Shown here: positions 14,260-21,792 of the stretch, piece by piece
How the letters are laid out: each line of letters begins with the position of its first letter
Numbering within the stretch: the stretch's first letter is position 1
Origin: Ruminococcus sp. zg-924
GTDB taxonomy: Bacteria; Bacillota; Clostridia; Oscillospirales; Acutalibacteraceae
Reading direction: 5' to 3'
Assembly (NCBI RefSeq): GCF_024433635.1
Contig: NZ_WNJZ01000021.1
Span: forward strand, 1 to 36,278
DNA: 36,278 nucleotides
The notes under the pieces: model-generated
Database searches by the model: none
What the model was told of the DNA's origin: nothing
What the model saw: only the letters and a program-made list of their open reading frames with translations
Made by a program: the position numbers and the translations under genes

Positions 14260-14829
14260 ATGCCGCCAAAAGCGAAAATCACAAAAGAGATGGTCATAGA
14301 CGCTGCGTTTGAAGTTGCACGAGCCGAGGGTGCAGAGAATGTGAACGCACGGACAGTTTCACAAAAGCTTGGCTGTTCCACACAGCCTGTTATGTACCAT
14401 TTTGCGACAATCGAGGATATGAAAAGAGCGGTATATGCGAAATTGGACCGATATCATACGGAATATCTGATGAATGTCAATCCACAGGAAGATGTTATGC
14501 TTGGAATCGGGCTGAATTATATCCGTTTTGCGGTGGAAGAACCGAATTTGTTCCGTTTTTTGTTCCAGTCAGGCTTTGCTGCCCAAAACAACCTGCTTGA
14601 AATGATCAATTCCAATGAGCTTATACCTGTTATTTCGGCAATGCAGGAAGAAATGAATTTGAATATGGAACAAACAAAGGACGTTTTTATAACACTATAC
14701 CTATTCGTTCACGGCTATGCCAGTATCATTGTCAACAACGCATTGGAGTATGATGAAGACCTCATAAAGGTGCATTTAGAGAGAGCTTATAACGGTGCGA
14801 TTTTAGCCACACAGGAGGAAATGAAATGA
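14260..14829 (+). CDS. TetR/AcrR family transcriptional regulator
   Basis: This 189-residue protein is the third paralogue (MPPKAKITKEMVIDAAFEV; helix-turn-helix VNARTVSQKLGCSTQPVMYHF; later LYLFVHGYASIIV). AAAGGAGGAGCAGTA precedes it. Its TGA overlaps an ATG at 14826 that opens an 11-codon stub (MKNQQMTGKSR). That stub looks like the lost start of a formerly coupled gene. The following GNAT gene begins 49 bases later and is now the nearest candidate target. The ligand is unknown. Confidence 0.9.
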   Translation: MPPKAKITKEMVIDAAFEVARAEGAENVNARTVSQKLGCSTQPVMYHFATIEDMKRAVYAKLDRYHTEYLMNVNPQEDVMLGIGLNYIRFAVEEPNLFRFLFQSGFAAQNNLLEMINSNELIPVISAMQEEMNLNMEQTKDVFITLYLFVHGYASIIVNNALEYDEDLIKVHLERAYNGAILATQEEMK

Positions 14830-14877
14830 AAAATCAGCAAATGACAGGTAAGAGTCGTTAAATGGGAGGATAAATAA

Positions 14878-15429
14878 ATGAGTAGAATAATACGAAGTGT
14901 GTACGGACAAGAAGACTTGAAAAATTCCTTAGAACTGGTGGAAACAGTGTTTACTGAATCGGAGGGAGAAGAATCGGGAAAAATCGTCAGAAGTCTTGTC
15001 GAAGAAATCAGAAGCAAACAGTTTTATCTGCCGGAACTTGAACTAATTATGGTTGATGAAAAAGATGATATTTTAGGCTATGCTATGTTTTCAAGATTCC
15101 ATTTAGAAGGAAAATATGAAAATGAGCTGCTTTTACTTTCGCCTGTTGCAGTAAAGACAGAGCTTCAAAGACAGCATATTTCCAAAGAAATTATCGAATT
15201 TGGATTTCAAAGAGCTGTTGAAATGGGATTTAAAGCTGTTATTGTAGAGGGCAATCCACAAAATTATAGGGCAAGGGGATTTCGGACATCCCATGATTTT
15301 GGAATTGTCGCAGGTAAAACGCTCTCTTTGCCATTCCCGGAATGTTTAATGGTGAAAGAACTGGTTGAAGGTGCATTGCTCAATATCAGCGGCATTGTAG
15401 AGTATTCAGATTATCAGTACTTAACTTAG
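14878..15429 (+). CDS. GNAT family N-acetyltransferase (YhbS-like)
   Basis: The 183-residue protein begins SRIIRSVYGQEDLKNSLELV. It has the strand DILGYAMFSRFHL, the core LLLLSPVAVKTELQRQHISKEIIEFG (acetyl-CoA loop region; the usual RxxG is Gln-Arg-Gln-His here) and VIVEGNPQNYRARGF near residues 121-135. The overall order fits YhbS-type acetyltransferases. The loop departs from the RGxGxG pattern, so cofactor binding may be altered. It follows the TetR gene with its own site GGGAGGATAAATAA. The substrate is unknown. Confidence 0.8.
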   Translation: MSRIIRSVYGQEDLKNSLELVETVFTESEGEESGKIVRSLVEEIRSKQFYLPELELIMVDEKDDILGYAMFSRFHLEGKYENELLLLSPVAVKTELQRQHISKEIIEFGFQRAVEMGFKAVIVEGNPQNYRARGFRTSHDFGIVAGKTLSLPFPECLMVKELVEGALLNISGIVEYSDYQYLT

Positions 15430-15442
15430 CGGAACATAAATC

Positions 15443-15535
15443 TGCTGCCCAAAGTGCAGACAGGAAAGTTTGATTGACGCAAAGGATTTACAGGCAACGG
15501 TTATTAAGGGAATTGAGGCAAAAACGCAGAACTGA
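15443..15535 (+). pseudogene. C-terminal remnant of a cysteine-rich KTR protein (conjugative element debris)
   Basis: The frame from 15443 reads CCPKCRQESLIDAKDLQATV, then IKGIEAKTQN and stop. Cys-rich KTR proteins of Tn916-like elements end CPKCKQETLI..KQL...VIK.PDAKTQS, so the tail is recognisable residue by residue. The first cysteine knuckle and KTR motif are missing. This is direct evidence that an integrative element once occupied this spot. Confidence 0.65.
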
Positions 15536-15574
15536 TTATCAAAGCGATAAATCAAAATTTGATGGTGAGAAGAT

Positions 15575-16660
15575 ATGAATTCAGGTACGCGTAAGCATTA
15601 TATTGACAACTTAAGATGGATGATACTTCTGATACTGATACCGTTTCACACGGCAATGGCATGGAATGTCTGGGGTGAGCCGAATTATATTATTTTTGAG
15701 GGAAACAGATTCATTAGCAGTATTGTTGTTTTTTTTAGTCCATATTTTATGCCGCTGCTGTTTGTGTTAGCAGGGATAAGTACGAGGTTTGCGCTTCAAA
15801 AGCGGACAATTAAGGAATATCTTATTGAAAGAGTAAAAAGATTGTTTGTTCCGTTTCTGTTTGGAATAATAGTCCTTATGCCGATAATGTCATATATCGC
15901 TGACAAATTTAATTGTTCTTATAGCGGAGGTTTTTTTCAACATTATGCGGTGTTTTTTACAAAATTTACCGATTTAACAGGAGCTGACGGAGGATTCTCT
16001 CTGGGACAGTTTTGGTTTTTATTATATCTTATGATTATTTCGGTTGTGAGCGTTGGAGCATTATCTCTGATGAAAAAAATAAATCTTAAACCTCAAAAAT
16101 CAATTCCGTTTTGGCTGATTTTTGTGTTAGGTTTAGCTTTACCTCTGCTCCATGAATGTCTTTCAATCGGAGGAAAAAGTCTTGCGGAATATACATATCT
16201 TTTCCTGCTTGGATATTTTGTGTTTGCTGATGAAAAAACAGTAAGCAAAGCAGAAAAGAATAGCCGGCTTTTATTAGGCATCGGATTAGCGGCAACTATT
16301 CTCAATGTATATCTTTTTATTTGGGCAGATAAAAAATACACTTTACTCAATGGTGTTACCAATTATCTGTCTGAATGGATTATGGTTATTGCGTTAATAG
16401 GATTGGCAAAAAGATATTTAAATTTTACCGGAAAAGTATCAGAATATATGAGAAAAAGGTCTTTTCTGTTTTATACTTATCATTTTATATGGGTCGTTTT
16501 GTTCCAATACCTGTTGTATGCAATATGCGGGAATTGTACCTTCATTATGTATATCGGAACCTTGTTTTTGTCATATATTATGACTTTTGTTTGTTGCGAA
16601 ATAAGCATTAAAATACCTTTTTTATGTTATGCTACAGGGACAAAATACAGTCACAAATGA
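15575..16660 (+). CDS. Membrane acyltransferase (acyltransferase 3 family)
   Basis: The 361-residue protein has about ten membrane helices and the family start YIDNLRWMILLILIPFHTAM. His25 is in the position of the catalytic histidine, and FVLAGISTRFALQKRT, then LIERVKRLFVPFLFG follow. Such enzymes move acyl groups from acyl-CoA onto envelope sugars or lipids (OafA, MdoC-like). The substrate cannot be read from the sequence. The gene is preceded by KTR debris and stands alone. The start ATG at 15575 has GGTGAGAAG upstream. Confidence 0.85.
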   Translation: MNSGTRKHYIDNLRWMILLILIPFHTAMAWNVWGEPNYIIFEGNRFISSIVVFFSPYFMPLLFVLAGISTRFALQKRTIKEYLIERVKRLFVPFLFGIIVLMPIMSYIADKFNCSYSGGFFQHYAVFFTKFTDLTGADGGFSLGQFWFLLYLMIISVVSVGALSLMKKINLKPQKSIPFWLIFVLGLALPLLHECLSIGGKSLAEYTYLFLLGYFVFADEKTVSKAEKNSRLLLGIGLAATILNVYLFIWADKKYTLLNGVTNYLSEWIMVIALIGLAKRYLNFTGKVSEYMRKRSFLFYTYHFIWVVLFQYLLYAICGNCTFIMYIGTLFLSYIMTFVCCEISIKIPFLCYATGTKYSHK

Positions 16661-16739
16661 CAGATATATTTAAGAATAAGCAATTTATTTATCGGGCAAG
16701 ACGATTATCAAAAAGGGAACTAAACGAAAGGAACAGAAA

Positions 16740-17792
16740 ATGAAAGAATTGATTGCAATTTACGGACTGGACTGTGAAGCCTGCGACGCCCGTATCGCAA
16801 CAGTAACAAACGATAACGCCCTTCGGGAGAAAACCGCCGAGCTTTGGAGCGAGCTCAACGGCGTACCTATCACAGCGGAGATGATTAACTGTGAGGGCTG
16901 TCGGACAAACGGTGTACAAACGCCGTTCTGCAATAATTTATGCCCTATCCGACAATGCGCCTTAAAAAAGAGCTGTGACACCTGCGGCGATTGCCCTGAT
17001 ATGGAGCACTGTGAAACGGTAGGCTCTGTTCACGGGAGTAACGCCGAAGCGAAGATGAGATTAAAAGGAGAAAAAACTATGAAATACACAAAAAGCGAGC
17101 CGTATTGCACATCGGCTCTTATGGAGAAAATTATGGGACCTAACCCTCTGAAATTAGAGGAAGAATTACTTTTAAATCACCGTATTCCGAAAGGTGCGGT
17201 TGTTATGGATTTGGGCAGCGGACAGGGACTTACCTCTGTCTTTCTTGCAAAGGAATACGGCTTTAAGGTTTATGCCGCAGACCTTTGGAGCGACCCTGAT
17301 GAGAATAAAAAGTTTTTTGCCGAGATGGGGCTCGATGAAACACAAATTGTTCCTGTAAAGGCAGATGCCTTACAGCTTCCCTTTGAAAAAGAGTTCTTTG
17401 ACGCAGTTGTTTCCACCGATTCCTATAATTATTACGGTCGTGATAAGGAATACTTAGACAAATGCCTGCTGCCCTTTGTGAAAAAAGGCGGATACATCTA
17501 TATTACCGTTCCCGGAATGAAGAAGGATTTACATAATAATCTCCCGCAGGAACTGCTTCTGTCCTGGACGGCTGAACAGCTTGACTACATTCACGACGCT
17601 GAATATTGGGCGGATATTGTGAGTGCAAGCACTGCTCAGGTTGTATCCGTTAGCGAAATGGAAAGCAACGAAGAGGTGTGGGCAGATTGGCTGAAGCAGG
17701 AAAACGAGTATGCTTTGAGTGACCGCAAAACTATGGAAGCCGGCGGCGGAAAGTATTTGAATTTTATAAAAATCGTTTTGAGGAAAATCTAA
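16740..17792 (+). CDS. DUF3795 zinc-binding domain fused to a SAM-dependent methyltransferase
   Basis: Residues 1-95 form a cysteine-rich DUF3795 domain (GLDCEACDARIAT, INCEGCRTNG, then C64, C68, C73, C79, C82, C85, C91). Residues 114-350 are a class I methyltransferase with motif I VVMDLGSGQGLTSVF (156-162 core), the acidic AADLW after strand 2 and DAVVSTDSYNYYG. The joint contains a complete internal start: GGAG at 17067-17070 and ATG at 17079, eight bases apart. The frame stays open across it. This looks like two once-separate genes fused by loss of a stop, and the methyltransferase may still be made alone. Substrate unknown. Confidence 0.85.
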   Translation: MKELIAIYGLDCEACDARIATVTNDNALREKTAELWSELNGVPITAEMINCEGCRTNGVQTPFCNNLCPIRQCALKKSCDTCGDCPDMEHCETVGSVHGSNAEAKMRLKGEKTMKYTKSEPYCTSALMEKIMGPNPLKLEEELLLNHRIPKGAVVMDLGSGQGLTSVFLAKEYGFKVYAADLWSDPDENKKFFAEMGLDETQIVPVKADALQLPFEKEFFDAVVSTDSYNYYGRDKEYLDKCLLPFVKKGGYIYITVPGMKKDLHNNLPQELLLSWTAEQLDYIHDAEYWADIVSASTAQVVSVSEMESNEEVWADWLKQENEYALSDRKTMEAGGGKYLNFIKIVLRKI

Positions 17793-17846
17793 TCGGTTTA
17801 CAGCGGGAGCAATAAAATTACACCCTATATCCGTTTTCTTTTCAGT

Positions 17847-17960
17847 ATGATGGCATTCACAAGAAAAAAGAATCCCGATTATATGCGTGCGAATCTGTAT
17901 ATTGGAAAGAAAACGGTTGGCTTGACGGCGAAAAGCCTTGGAAATAAGGCATATATTTAA
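17847..17960 (+). pseudogene. 37-codon remnant of unknown origin
   Basis: An open frame MMAFTRKKNPDYMRANLYIG with a basic tail (KKTVGLTAKSLGNKAYI) ends at TAA 17958. No ribosome binding site precedes it. It looks like the C-terminal piece of a larger protein, in line with the other stumps here. I do not recognise the family, and it may be a chance frame. Confidence 0.3.
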
Positions 17961-17978
17961 TAAAAAGGAGATAAAATC

Positions 17979-18518
17979 ATGAAAAACAGTTTAAAAACAA
18001 TTCAAGTCTTGGCACAAATCGGGCGTGTTCTCAGTAAAATTGCATGGATTTGCTGCATTGTGGGAGCGGCAGGATGTCTAATCGGTATTGCGAGCCTTGC
18101 AGTAGGTGTTGATGAAGTCTTTAAAATCGGCGGCGTCACGATTTACGGCTTAATTAAAAATGAAACCGGAATGAGTGTCGGCTCTATGTATGCTTCTATG
18201 GCCGTGGGGATGATCCTCTGTCTTGGGGAGATTGCCCTGGCTCTGTTTGCTGAGCGCTATTTCAAAAACGAGCTGAAGGCAGGGACTCCCTTTACCCTTG
18301 CCGGAGCAAATGAAATGACACGGCTGGGCATTCTTGCAATCTGCATTCCCGTCGGTACAACTATTGTGGCAGAAATTGCATATCAGGTTATAAATGCAGT
18401 TTTTCTGAATGTAGAGCGTATGAATATTGATAATTTCGTATCTGTCGGTTTGGGAATTGCATTTCTCGTTATGAGTGTGGTATTGCGTTATGGTGCACAG
18501 CTAAACGCAGATAACTAA
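17979..18518 (+). CDS. Four-helix membrane protein (DUF2975-like)
   Basis: The 179-residue protein follows AAAAAGGAGATAAAATC. Four helices are visible: IAWICCIVGAAGCLIGIASL, MYASMAVGMILCLGEIALAL, LGILAICIPVGTTIVAEIAY and FVSVGLGIAFLVMSVVLRYG. The cytoplasmic tract AERYFKNELKAGTPFT before helix 3 recalls DUF2975 proteins, usually adjacent to a small regulator. Here the neighbour is a MerR gene under its own promoter, starting 70 bases later. Function unknown. Confidence 0.7.
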   Translation: MKNSLKTIQVLAQIGRVLSKIAWICCIVGAAGCLIGIASLAVGVDEVFKIGGVTIYGLIKNETGMSVGSMYASMAVGMILCLGEIALALFAERYFKNELKAGTPFTLAGANEMTRLGILAICIPVGTTIVAEIAYQVINAVFLNVERMNIDNFVSVGLGIAFLVMSVVLRYGAQLNADN

Positions 18519-18528
18519 AAATAATCTC

Positions 18529-18559
18529 TTGACTCTCCCCTTAGAGGATAATCTAAAAT
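18529..18559 (+). promoter_or_regulatory. MerR-type promoter with 19-bp spacer
   Basis: TTGACT (18529-18534) and TAAAAT (18554-18559) are 19 bp apart, the stretched spacing that MerR-family activators correct by twisting DNA. The spacer holds the partial dyad CTCCCCTTAGAGG, typical of drug-sensing MerR sites. Autoregulation by the following gene is likely. Confidence 0.75.
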
Positions 18560-18588
18560 AGAAACTGCGGAAAGGAGTTGACATCAAA

Positions 18589-19380
18589 ATGCTTAAAATC
18601 GGTGAATTTTCAAAGCTGTCCCACCTGACGGTAAAGGCACTCAGGTTTTACGAAAAGGAAGGTATTCTTATGCCGGCAGCCATTGATGAATGGACAGGGT
18701 ACCGTTATTATGAAACCACGCAGTTAAATAAAGCCGCTGCCGTTAAGGCGTACAGACAGCTTGATTTATCCATCGAGGAAATAAAGGCAATTTTCTCGGG
18801 CGCAGACGTGAAGCTGATTCTTTCAAAAAAAGCAGACGTTCTGACAGCCGAGAGAAAGAGTATTGATGTTCGTCTTTCCGTAATTAAATCTATTTTGGAG
18901 GAAGACAAAATGAAGTATCAGGTAACAGAAAAGATCATCCCTGAAACCACCGTTTATTACGCCGAAACAACCCTTAAAAAGTATCAGGATATTATGAGTT
19001 GGATTCCTGCCGTCGGGGAAGAATGTGCAAAACTCAATCCCGATCTTAAATGTTCCGAACCGCCTTATGAATTCTGTGAATACCTTGACGGAGAACATAA
19101 AGAAACAGACATTAGGATTCGCCACAACGAAGCAGTGACTAAGGCAGGCACGGAAAGTGAAAATATCAAATTCCGCACTCTGCCCGAAACAAAGGTATTA
19201 AGCGTTTATCACAAGGGCGCTTATGACAATATCGGCGAAGCCTACGCTTTCATAATGAAGTACGCCGAAAGAGGCGGATACAAAACGTCAGGCCTTGCAA
19301 GAGAAAGCTATATAGACGGAATTTGGAATAAGGACTCAGCCGACGAATGGCTGACGGAAATTCAGTTGCCGATAGAATAA
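18589..19380 (+). CDS. MerR family regulator with GyrI-like effector domain (BmrR type)
   Basis: Residues 1-70 are the MerR winged helix-turn-helix (KIGEFSKLSHLTVKALRFYE, then WTGYRYYETTQLNKAAAVKA). A short dimerisation helix runs to about 105. Residues 110-263 form a GyrI-like ligand pocket (VYYAETTLKKY, FRTLPETKVLSVYHKGAYDN). Such proteins sense amphipathic drugs or metabolites and activate 19-bp-spacer promoters. The only such promoter visible is its own. The start follows AAAGGAGTTGACATCAAA. Confidence 0.88.
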   Translation: MLKIGEFSKLSHLTVKALRFYEKEGILMPAAIDEWTGYRYYETTQLNKAAAVKAYRQLDLSIEEIKAIFSGADVKLILSKKADVLTAERKSIDVRLSVIKSILEEDKMKYQVTEKIIPETTVYYAETTLKKYQDIMSWIPAVGEECAKLNPDLKCSEPPYEFCEYLDGEHKETDIRIRHNEAVTKAGTESENIKFRTLPETKVLSVYHKGAYDNIGEAYAFIMKYAERGGYKTSGLARESYIDGIWNKDSADEWLTEIQLPIE

Positions 19381-19651
19381 GACAGTGCGGCATTGTATAA
19401 AGCAATGTTGCTAAAAAGTACTTATGGGCGTTGCTCTGAAACCCCTCTGTGAGCCGCTCTTTCCCGTGAAGCGTATCCGGGAACTGACAGAATGCCTGCC
19501 GGGAGAACCTCCGAGGGAATGAGGTTGGTTCACTCCGCAGCCTTCGCAGGCTGCGGAGTGCCGGCGGCAATCCAGGGTGGGTATGACACAGACCGGATGA
19601 CAGCGCTTGGATTAAACTATATGATCCCGGAGTGGAAGGAGATATAAAATA
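19381..19651. other. GC-rich gap with a perfect 13-bp hairpin
   Basis: The composition shifts to GC-rich here and stays so to about 20150. CACTCCGCAGCCT (19531-19543) and AGGCTGCGGAGTG (19548-19560) form a perfect 13-bp stem with a TCGC loop. No T run follows on either strand. Short open stretches on the plus strand, for example one ending MTALGLNYMIPEWKEI at about 19646, look like coding debris but match nothing I can name. It probably marks the left edge of an imported segment. Confidence 0.45.
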
Positions 19652-20146
19652 ATGAATTGGACAATTTATGGAATCGAGTGTATTGGGGCGCTGATCCTGT
19701 TCACCTGCCTTATTATGATCCCGCTGTGCCAAAATCCGGTGTGGTGGATTCACGACTACCCCGAGGACATTCAGGAGAAATACTTTGAAACCCATGAGCG
19801 TATTCCCACTCAGGTGCTCAGCATCCCGGTGTTATTGAAAAAAGGCTTTGCGGTGTTGCTGGCTTTGTCAATTCTGACGGCTTTGGCACTTGCAGCAGGG
19901 GCAGACGATTTCATAACAGGATTTCTGTATTCCTACGGCCTTTGGCTGCTGGTGGACTGGTACGACTGTTTTTTCCTGGACTGGGTGCTGTTTGCCAACG
20001 TCAAACGCATTCGTCTGCCGGGAACGGAGCACATGGACAAGGCGTATCATCAAAAGAAGTACCATGTGATCCGTTCGCTGATTGGCATGGCCGTGGGGCT
20101 GATCCCCTGTCTGCTCACCGGGGCACTGGTCATGGTGGTGCGGTAA
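19652..20146 (+). CDS. Uncharacterised GC-rich membrane protein (164 residues)
   Basis: The ATG at 19652 follows GGAAGGAGATATAAAATA. The protein has four helices (IECIGALILFTCLIMIPLC, FAVLLALSILTALALAAG, FLYSYGLWLLVDWYDCFFLD and IGMAVGLIPCLLTGALVMVV). An acidic, tryptophan-rich loop PVWWIHDYPEDIQEKYFETH follows helix 1. GC content and codon choice (CTG, GTG, GCC) differ from its neighbours, indicating acquisition from another Clostridial lineage. I do not recognise a named family. Confidence 0.7.
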   Translation: MNWTIYGIECIGALILFTCLIMIPLCQNPVWWIHDYPEDIQEKYFETHERIPTQVLSIPVLLKKGFAVLLALSILTALALAAGADDFITGFLYSYGLWLLVDWYDCFFLDWVLFANVKRIRLPGTEHMDKAYHQKKYHVIRSLIGMAVGLIPCLLTGALVMVVR

Positions 20147-20181
20147 ATAGGTATTTGATGTGTAGCGGAAAAGAGGCATAT

Positions 20182-20507
20182 ATGAGTGAAAAACCTGTTT
20201 TAGATAAGAATTTAGATAGCAAAACATTTCGTGATTTCTATTATTTGAAAGAGGAATTAGTAAACTTTTGCAGAGAAAATGGTATTCCTGTTTCGGGTGG
20301 AAAAATAGAAATAACAAATTCTTGAGGACAAGAAAAAAAGGAAAAACAAAAATTGATAAGCAATTTGAGTATAATACTTATATTCGAGATTTTTTCGCAG
20401 ACAATAAAGGAAAATCTTTAGAGGAAGCAATTAAGTGTTGGAAATACAAAAAGCAATTACAAGGACATAATCGCTATGAAAGAACAGACCTTGTTGCAAT
20501 AGAATGA
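20182..20507 (+). pseudogene. Broken SAP/DUF6434-like gene
   Basis: ATG 20182 opens SEKPVLDKNLDSKTFRDFYY, then LKEELVNFCRENGIPVSGGK and stops at IEITNS (TGA 20323-20325). The next frame carries on with RTRKKGKTKIDKQFEYNTYI, then RDFFADNKGKSLEEAIKCWK to 20507. Together these resemble SAP-like N-terminal plus DUF6434-type C-terminal domains of one protein. A frameshift, probably with a deletion at about 20318-20330, joins the halves out of frame. The family names are from memory. The two-frame continuity is seen directly. Confidence 0.65.
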
Positions 20508-20526
20508 CAACTTTACATTTTTAAAA

Positions 20527-20562
20527 GAACAATGCCGATAGAATTGTCTATCGGCATTGTTC
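20527..20562. terminator. Bidirectional terminator between converging genes
   Basis: GAACAATGCCGATAGA (20527-20542) and TCTATCGGCATTGTTC (20547-20562) make a perfect 16-bp stem with a 4-base loop. T-rich tracts lie on both sides. It ends the plus-strand remnant and the minus-strand DUF819 operon. Confidence 0.9.
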
Positions 20563-20590
20563 AATTTTATTTACTTGTTTATGTCATAAG

Positions 20591-21766
20591 CTAAGCGAAC
20601 ATACTCATAATATTCGCCACAAGCAAGCCTCCGCCGGTTCCTATAACGTAGCCGAGCAGAGCCATAATAATGCCAACCGGAACAAGCGCACTGTTGTAGG
20701 CGCCTGCAAGCACAGGAGCTGTGGCTGTGCCGCCGATATTCGCAAGCGAGGCAACTGCGCAGGTGAAGATATCCATATGCAGAAGCTTTGCGAGAATTAC
20801 CATAATAATGATGTGAATTAAAAGGATAATGAGTCCTGTGAGCAACCACATTGGAGCATTGCCCATTGCACTAAGGTCAGCACGTGATGCTATAAGTGCA
20901 ATAACAATGTAGAGCATAGTGTTAGAAAGCTCTTCGGTTCCTGCAAGCTTGCCGAACGGTGTGAGTGCAAGCAGTATGCCGGCAAACGAAACGATAAGAA
21001 CAGTCCAAGTCGCCTTGTCAAAGAAAGGAATATATCCGGCAATCATATCGCCGAGTATTGAAGAGCCTGCCGATACCATCAATGCAGAACCGATAAGAAT
21101 TGAAATGTTCTGGAATGTAATGGGCTTTTTGTTAGCCGCAGCCTCAGCTGCAAGTGCTGCACCCACGCTGTCAATTGTTTTTGTGTCAGCTTTTGTCCAC
21201 TTGTTGAACACCTTTGAAAAACCGATAGCCCATAAAAGGAACATAACATATAGCGTAGCACAGATTGAATCCATTACAAGTGCATAAGCCATTGAGCTTT
21301 CGCTTACATTAAGAGCACTTTGGATGGCAAGCATATTTCCGCCGCCGCCCATCCAGCTTCCGCACAAGGCTCCGAGTGCCTGCCAAGCGTCAGCGCCGAT
21401 AGCGCCTTTCATAATTATGTACGCAATAACAAAGCCGAGCCCGATAGAAACGGTTGCCGAGAAAAATCCAATCAGCATCTTAGGACCAAGCTTGACAATC
21501 TTTTTAAGGTCGCACCGCAAAAGCATCAAAAACAGCATTGCATAAAGTATAGGGTTTTTCATTGTTGAATAAGTTGCGGCTGTTGCGTCAAGGTCCCATA
21601 GCTTAAAGGTACAAAGCATCATAAGTCCCAAATAAATAAGTACAATCGGGGGAGCAAAGCTGAATACCTTTTTTGCAGTCTTGCCCTTAAAAAATCGAGG
21701 CAGACAAATCAAAAGAGCAGAGATAAAAATTATCGCTGCAAGATATAAAAATCCATCTTTAATCAT
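20591..21766 (-). CDS. DUF819 family integral membrane protein
   Basis: The 391-residue protein has ten or eleven helices. The family features are FAPPIVLIYLGLMMLCTF, CGSWMGGGGNMLAIQSALNV (glycine-rich hairpin), LAANIGGTATAPVLAGAYN-like SLANIGGTATAPVLAGAY and the end LLGYVIGTGGGLLVA. The inverted repetition of glycine-rich elements suggests a transporter fold, and no substrate is established for the family. It follows pepD by 26 bases with its own site AGGAGTATAATT, so an operon is likely. Uptake of dipeptides or histidine is a guess from that link. Confidence 0.85.
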   Translation of the reverse strand: MIKDGFLYLAAIIFISALLICLPRFFKGKTAKKVFSFAPPIVLIYLGLMMLCTFKLWDLDATAATYSTMKNPILYAMLFLMLLRCDLKKIVKLGPKMLIGFFSATVSIGLGFVIAYIIMKGAIGADAWQALGALCGSWMGGGGNMLAIQSALNVSESSMAYALVMDSICATLYVMFLLWAIGFSKVFNKWTKADTKTIDSVGAALAAEAAANKKPITFQNISILIGSALMVSAGSSILGDMIAGYIPFFDKATWTVLIVSFAGILLALTPFGKLAGTEELSNTMLYIVIALIASRADLSAMGNAPMWLLTGLIILLIHIIIMVILAKLLHMDIFTCAVASLANIGGTATAPVLAGAYNSALVPVGIIMALLGYVIGTGGGLLVANIMSMFA

Positions 21767-21792
21767 AATTATACTCCTGTAATTATTTAGTA

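Noticed and set aside
19250-19795. Long open frame of about 181 codons on the minus strand
   Set aside because: It is antisense to the MerR tail and the 164-residue membrane gene, has no ribosome binding site, and its composition looks like a shadow frame of GC-rich DNA.
20919-21287. Plus-strand frame of 122 codons within the DUF819 gene
   Set aside because: It is a shadow of the membrane protein with no start signal.
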